From assembly GCA_016199905.1 (NCBI GenBank), contig JACQFU010000396.1, positions 1-34,199 of the forward strand: 34,199 nucleotides of DNA, written 5' to 3'. Below, piece by piece: positions 31,498 to 34,199 of the stretch. How positions within the stretch are numbered: the first letter of the stretch is position 1; every line of letters begins with the position of its first letter. Under the pieces are notes generated by a model. It had not been told where the DNA came from and did not search any database. It saw nothing but the letters and a program-made list of their open reading frames with translations. Source of the stretch: Candidatus Wallbacteria bacterium (GTDB lineage Bacteria > Muiribacteriota > UBA6191 > JACPRK01). The position numbers were made by a program, and so were the translations under genes.

Positions 31498-33123
31498 ATG
31501 AAACGCCGGATCATGGTCGTCGACGACGAGCAGCCCATCCTCATGGGGATGCAGGACCTGCTGCGAATCGGAGGCCACGAGGTCGAGACGTTTTCCAATC
31601 CGCTCCAGGCCGTCGCCCGGCTTCAGCTCGAAGAGTTCGACTGCGTCATAACTGACATGCTGATGCCCGAGCTGGACGGCCTGGAGGTCGTGAAGGCGGT
31701 GCGGCTGCGCTGGCCCGACTCGGCGATCATCGTCATCACGGGCAAGCCCGATCTGTCCACGGCCGTGGAAGCCCTGCACCAGGGCGCCAGCGACTATCTG
31801 GTCAAACCCGTCTTCGACAACGACATCGAACGTGTCATAGAACGAGTCATCGAACGAGCCGGCCTGCTCAAGTCGCTGAGACAGCGCAACGCGGAGCTGG
31901 AGCTGCTTCTGGAAGCCAGCTCGACCCTGAGCCAGGCGACCCGCGAGGACGAAGTCGCCAGGAAGTTGAACGCCCTGATGGCGCCCTCGGCCCGCGCGAT
32001 ATCGGCGGGGGCAAGGAAGACGTTGCAGAACATCGCCGACGAAGTCATCGTGAAGCTTCGCGCGAGCCGGTTTCGAGAGCAGGCCAAGCTCGGAGCGCTG
32101 TTGGAGGCGCAACCCGCCGGAATCGTGTTTCTCGACGAACGCGGCGAGCCAGCCATCGTGAGCAAACGCGCCCGCGAGCTGCTCGGCCTGGCCGATCCCT
32201 TGCCAGGTGGGCCTTGCGCCTCGCTTCCCCCTGAGCTCGTCAACAATATCCGAGGCGGCAGCTGCAGTCGTTCGCCGGCCGAATTGCGTGTGACCGCGAA
32301 GCCAGGCTGTCTGCTGCAGATTCGATGCGCTCCGGTGTTCGACCGCGATCTCCGTCTGGGAACGGTGGCTACGGTCCTGGACGTGACCGACGAGCGCGAA
32401 AACGAAATGCAGATGCAGATCGCCTCACGCCTCGCGACGCTCGGCATTTTGCTGGGGGGCCTGAGCCACGAAATGAACAACCCGCTGGCGATCATCATGG
32501 GCTGCGCCGAAGAGTTGGCTGCCGAGCCCGATTCGCCATCGACCCAGAAGGCCCATCGGATCCTGGACGCCGCCGATCGCTGCACCAAGCTCATCCGCCG
32601 TTTCATCCAGGTGGCCAATCCGGCCGTGAACCGCTCCGGCATGGTCGATCTTCATTCCCTGGTCTCGAGCACGCTGGAGATGCTGCGGGTGCACCTTCAC
32701 GAAAGCCAGATCCGCCTGCACGCCCAGACCAAGATCGTCCCGAGAATCCGAGGCAACGCAGGCGAGTTGAAGGACGCCCTGCTGGCGCTGTTCCTCAACG
32801 CGGTGGAGTCGATGTCTCCCGGCGGCGAGTTGCGCGTGCGGCTCTGGCCTCAGCCGGGTGGAGACGTGCAACTGGAGGTCGCCGATACGGGGCATGGCAT
32901 GACCCCGGAGGTCGAGCGCCGAATTTTCGACCCCTTCTTCACAACCAAGCCGCCGGGGCAGGGCGTCGGGCTGGGCCTGACGCTCGTGCACTCGATCTGC
33001 CGGCGAATGAACGCTCGAATCTTCGTTGCCTCCAGCCCGAAAGCCGGCACCACGTTCCGGATTCAGTTCCCGACCGTGACCGAGTCCGGCGTCTCAACCG
33101 ACTCGGCCGTCACGACCGAGTAG
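31498..33123 (+). CDS. Receiver-PAS-histidine kinase
   Basis: This 541-aa cytoplasmic signalling protein has an N-terminal receiver (RIMVVDDEQPILMGM, phospho-acceptor Asp53 in VITDMLMPELDG, conserved Lys in DYLVKPVFDND). A helical linker leads to a PAS-like region (about 195-300, GIVFLDERGEPAIVSKRARE). The HisKA domain has His324 in LGGLSHEMNNPLAII. The ATPase domain has the N-box LLALFLNAVESM, G1 VADTGHGM, F-box IFDPFFTTKPPG and G2 GVGLGLTLV. All catalytic residues are present. There is no membrane segment, so the signal is intracellular or comes by the receiver. The ATG has GGAG eight bases upstream. It runs into the convergent single-domain response regulator, overlapping by 14 bases; that protein is a likely partner. 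Confidence 0.93.
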   Translation: MKRRIMVVDDEQPILMGMQDLLRIGGHEVETFSNPLQAVARLQLEEFDCVITDMLMPELDGLEVVKAVRLRWPDSAIIVITGKPDLSTAVEALHQGASDYLVKPVFDNDIERVIERVIERAGLLKSLRQRNAELELLLEASSTLSQATREDEVARKLNALMAPSARAISAGARKTLQNIADEVIVKLRASRFREQAKLGALLEAQPAGIVFLDERGEPAIVSKRARELLGLADPLPGGPCASLPPELVNNIRGGSCSRSPAELRVTAKPGCLLQIRCAPVFDRDLRLGTVATVLDVTDERENEMQMQIASRLATLGILLGGLSHEMNNPLAIIMGCAEELAAEPDSPSTQKAHRILDAADRCTKLIRRFIQVANPAVNRSGMVDLHSLVSSTLEMLRVHLHESQIRLHAQTKIVPRIRGNAGELKDALLALFLNAVESMSPGGELRVRLWPQPGGDVQLEVADTGHGMTPEVERRIFDPFFTTKPPGQGVGLGLTLVHSICRRMNARIFVASSPKAGTTFRIQFPTVTESGVSTDSAVTTE

Positions 33124-33496
33124 CCTCCAGCACCCTCTCAACCGCCTCGCGAACATCCGCGGCCCTGCACGGTTTGTTGAGATAGGGCACGTGGGTACGG
33201 TCCAGGAACGCGCTGATGTCGTCGCCGTAGATGTCGCCGGTGACGAGCAGGAATCGCTGCAACAGGGCGGGCCAGTTGAGTGCGATCTGTTCGTAGAGCT
33301 CCGAACCCAGGTAGCCGGGCATTCGCCAGTCGCTGATGACCAGATCGAACTTCCTGGCTCCCAGGAGTTGGATCGCCTCGGGCGCGCTGGTCGCGGCAGT
33401 GACTTCATGGCCGAGGGACTTCAAGACGCGGGAGAGGAATTCTCCCACGTCGAGCTCGTCATCCACGACCAAGACTTGCAGTTTTTCGTCCGGCAT
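33110..33496 (-). CDS. Single-domain response regulator
   Basis: This 128-aa protein is a receiver domain alone. It has acidic pair Asp12/Asp13 (VLVVDDELDVGEF), phospho-acceptor Asp56 in DLVISDWRMPG, Thr86 in LLVTGD and Lys108 in YLNKPC, so it should accept phosphate. There is no output domain. ATG 33496 has GAGGA about six bases upstream. It lies tail to tail with the receiver-histidine kinase gene and overlaps it by 14 bases. It may be a phosphorelay intermediate or a sink for that kinase; the direct link is inference. Confidence 0.92.
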   Translation of the reverse strand: MPDEKLQVLVVDDELDVGEFLSRVLKSLGHEVTAATSAPEAIQLLGARKFDLVISDWRMPGYLGSELYEQIALNWPALLQRFLLVTGDIYGDDISAFLDRTHVPYLNKPCRAADVREAVERVLEATRS

Positions 33497-33513
33497 CGAG
33501 TTTCCTCATAGGG

Positions 33514-33522
33514 AGCATAACA
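33514..33522 (-). promoter_or_regulatory. Extended -10 promoter of the response regulator
   Basis: The minus strand reads TGTTATGCT (TGn plus TATGCT). It lies 17 bases before the ATG at 33496, leaving a short leader just long enough for the GAGGA ribosome binding site. Confidence 0.5.
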
Positions 33523-33580
33523 TGACGGTTCACAGGCAGTTACTACCTTTCCAGAGAGTTGGCGCCAGGAGCGGAATCGG

Positions 33581-33589
33581 TGCTATCCT
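33581..33589 (+). promoter_or_regulatory. Extended -10 promoter of cutA
   Basis: TGCTATCCT (TGn plus TATCCT) lies 23 bases before ATG 33613. TTGGCG (33559-33564) could be a weak -35 with a long 19-base spacer. Confidence 0.45.
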
Positions 33590-33612
33590 GGGCTCATCCG
33601 GCAGGAGAAACG

Positions 33613-33945
33613 ATGGACCAGACCCGCGAAGGCTACCGCCTCTTGATCTGCAACTGCCCGCCCGAAAAGGCTTCCGGGATCGCGGAGAACTTGGTGCAAG
33701 AGAGACTCGTAGCCTGCGCCAACATCGTCCCCGGCGTCGAAAGCGTCTACCGCTGGAAAGGCGAACTGTGCCGCGACCGGGAGTCGACGCTCCTGCTGAA
33801 GACGCGCGCGGCGCTGGTCGACGCCGTGACGCGCCGAATCGTCGAACTGCATCCCTACGAGGTCCCGGAGGTTCTCTCCGTCGAATTGCAACTCGCCGAG
33901 GGCGAGCGGCGATACTTCGACTGGATCGACCGGGAAACCGCGTAG
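33613..33945 (+). CDS. cutA: CutA1 family divalent-cation tolerance protein
   Basis: This 110-aa protein is a CutA1 protein, a small trimeric ferredoxin-like-fold protein linked in E. coli to copper and other divalent-metal tolerance. The family text is clear: YRLLICNCPPEKASGIAENL, VQERLVACANIVPGVESVYR, WKGELCRDRESTLLLKTRAA and IVELHPYEVPEVLSVEL. The start at 33613 has GGAG six bases upstream; the frame is open farther upstream but holds the promoter. Length matches the family norm. It is convergent with the small terminal ORF. Confidence 0.93.
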   Translation: MDQTREGYRLLICNCPPEKASGIAENLVQERLVACANIVPGVESVYRWKGELCRDRESTLLLKTRAALVDAVTRRIVELHPYEVPEVLSVELQLAEGERRYFDWIDRETA

Positions 33946-33967
33946 CGCTCGGGCGGCCCGGCTTGCC

Positions 33968-34141
33968 TCAGCGCAGCCGCAGATCGCCCAAGTCCGGCTT
34001 GGCCGACGGCACGGCGGGAGCGCCTTCCTTGGGGACCTGGGTAAAGGTCTCCTTGGCGTCCTTGCAGAGATCCTCTATTGTCACTGACTTCTGTTGGCGT
34101 CGGATAGCCACCCTGGTGCGAGGTCTGATCCATAGACCCAT
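33968..34141 (-). CDS. Small ORF of unknown function, possibly a decayed or misread gene
   Basis: This 57-aa frame runs from ATG 34141 to the stop at 33968. The C-terminal half (EDLCKDAKETFTQVPKEGAP, then KPDLGDLRLR) uses the GC-rich codons typical of this genome and looks coding. The N-terminal half (MGLWIRPRTRVAIRRQQKSV) uses rare A/T-ending codons (CTA, AGA, TCA, ACA, ATA) and has no clear Shine-Dalgarno. The frame is closed by a TAG close to the window edge. Either the real start is a GTG near SVTIEDL, or the 5' part was replaced or frameshifted. No family is recognised. Confidence 0.4.
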   Translation of the reverse strand: MGLWIRPRTRVAIRRQQKSVTIEDLCKDAKETFTQVPKEGAPAVPSAKPDLGDLRLR

Positions 34142-34199
34142 GAGAAGTCCGTCCCACGCTGTAGCCCGACCCGTAACATGCGCATGACAGGCCTACGAG

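Noticed and set aside
1..34199. tRNA, rRNA, CRISPR arrays, IS elements, phage or toxin-antitoxin genes
   Set aside because: I scanned intergenic spaces and both strands and saw none that could be supported.

Overview
The window is GC-rich, gene-dense chromosomal DNA from a Gram-negative-type bacterium. Signs of this are many Sec-type signal peptides, an exported thioredoxin, a Flp-type pilin and a PknB-like kinase. I see no rRNA, tRNA, CRISPR array, insertion sequence or phage gene. Gene content (MoxR/DUF58/transglutaminase operon, Ser/Thr kinase followed by an FGE-like protein, metallo-beta-lactamase fused to a cyclic-nucleotide domain) and the TAGAAT-type promoters would suit a soil or sediment lineage such as Acidobacteriota or Myxococcota. 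That placement is inference and was not tested.

Layout. 0-3.6 kb: start of a PqqD-like protein (minus, runs off the edge), an exported YceI-like protein, an IMP dehydrogenase/GMP reductase-family enzyme and a TIGR02757 protein with an endonuclease III-like iron-sulfur signature. 3.7-8.1 kb: an operon of MoxR ATPase, DUF58 protein and TgpA-like transglutaminase, with overlapping or tightly spaced genes. 8.0-14.1 kb: an orphan protein, the metallo-beta-lactamase/cNMP protein, a small orphan, a DNA alkyltransferase (ogt), an exported serine-hydrolase-like protein, an SRPBCC protein and a YbjQ protein. 14.2-17.5 kb: an exported orphan coupled to a family 2 glycosyltransferase, then an exported thioredoxin. 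17.6-22.4 kb: an orphan Flp-like pilin, a large exported protein with a ComEA-like helix-hairpin-helix and a glycine zipper, and an 800-aa fusion whose C-terminal half is a PhnW-like aminotransferase without its PLP lysine. 22.6-27.4 kb: a 1320-aa Ser/Thr kinase with an internal DnaJ-like zinc motif and C-terminal membrane segments, overlapping an exported FGE-like gene. 27.4-34.2 kb: a hairpin repeat, an 861-aa exported orphan, an agmatinase-family enzyme, a receiver-histidine kinase, a separate response regulator, cutA and a small terminal ORF.

Promoters are readable by eye. Several genes have an extended -10 (TGnTAnnnT), and four have a TAGANT-like -10 only 6-7 bases before the start codon, which suggests leaderless mRNAs. 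The items most worth a second look are the lysine-less PLP fusion, the kinase with an 11-residue-periodic CxxCxG repeat, the exported HhH/glycine-zipper protein beside the orphan pilin, and the metallo-beta-lactamase/cyclic-nucleotide protein. No single defence or mobile system is evident. All family assignments come from motif recognition by eye, without database searches.
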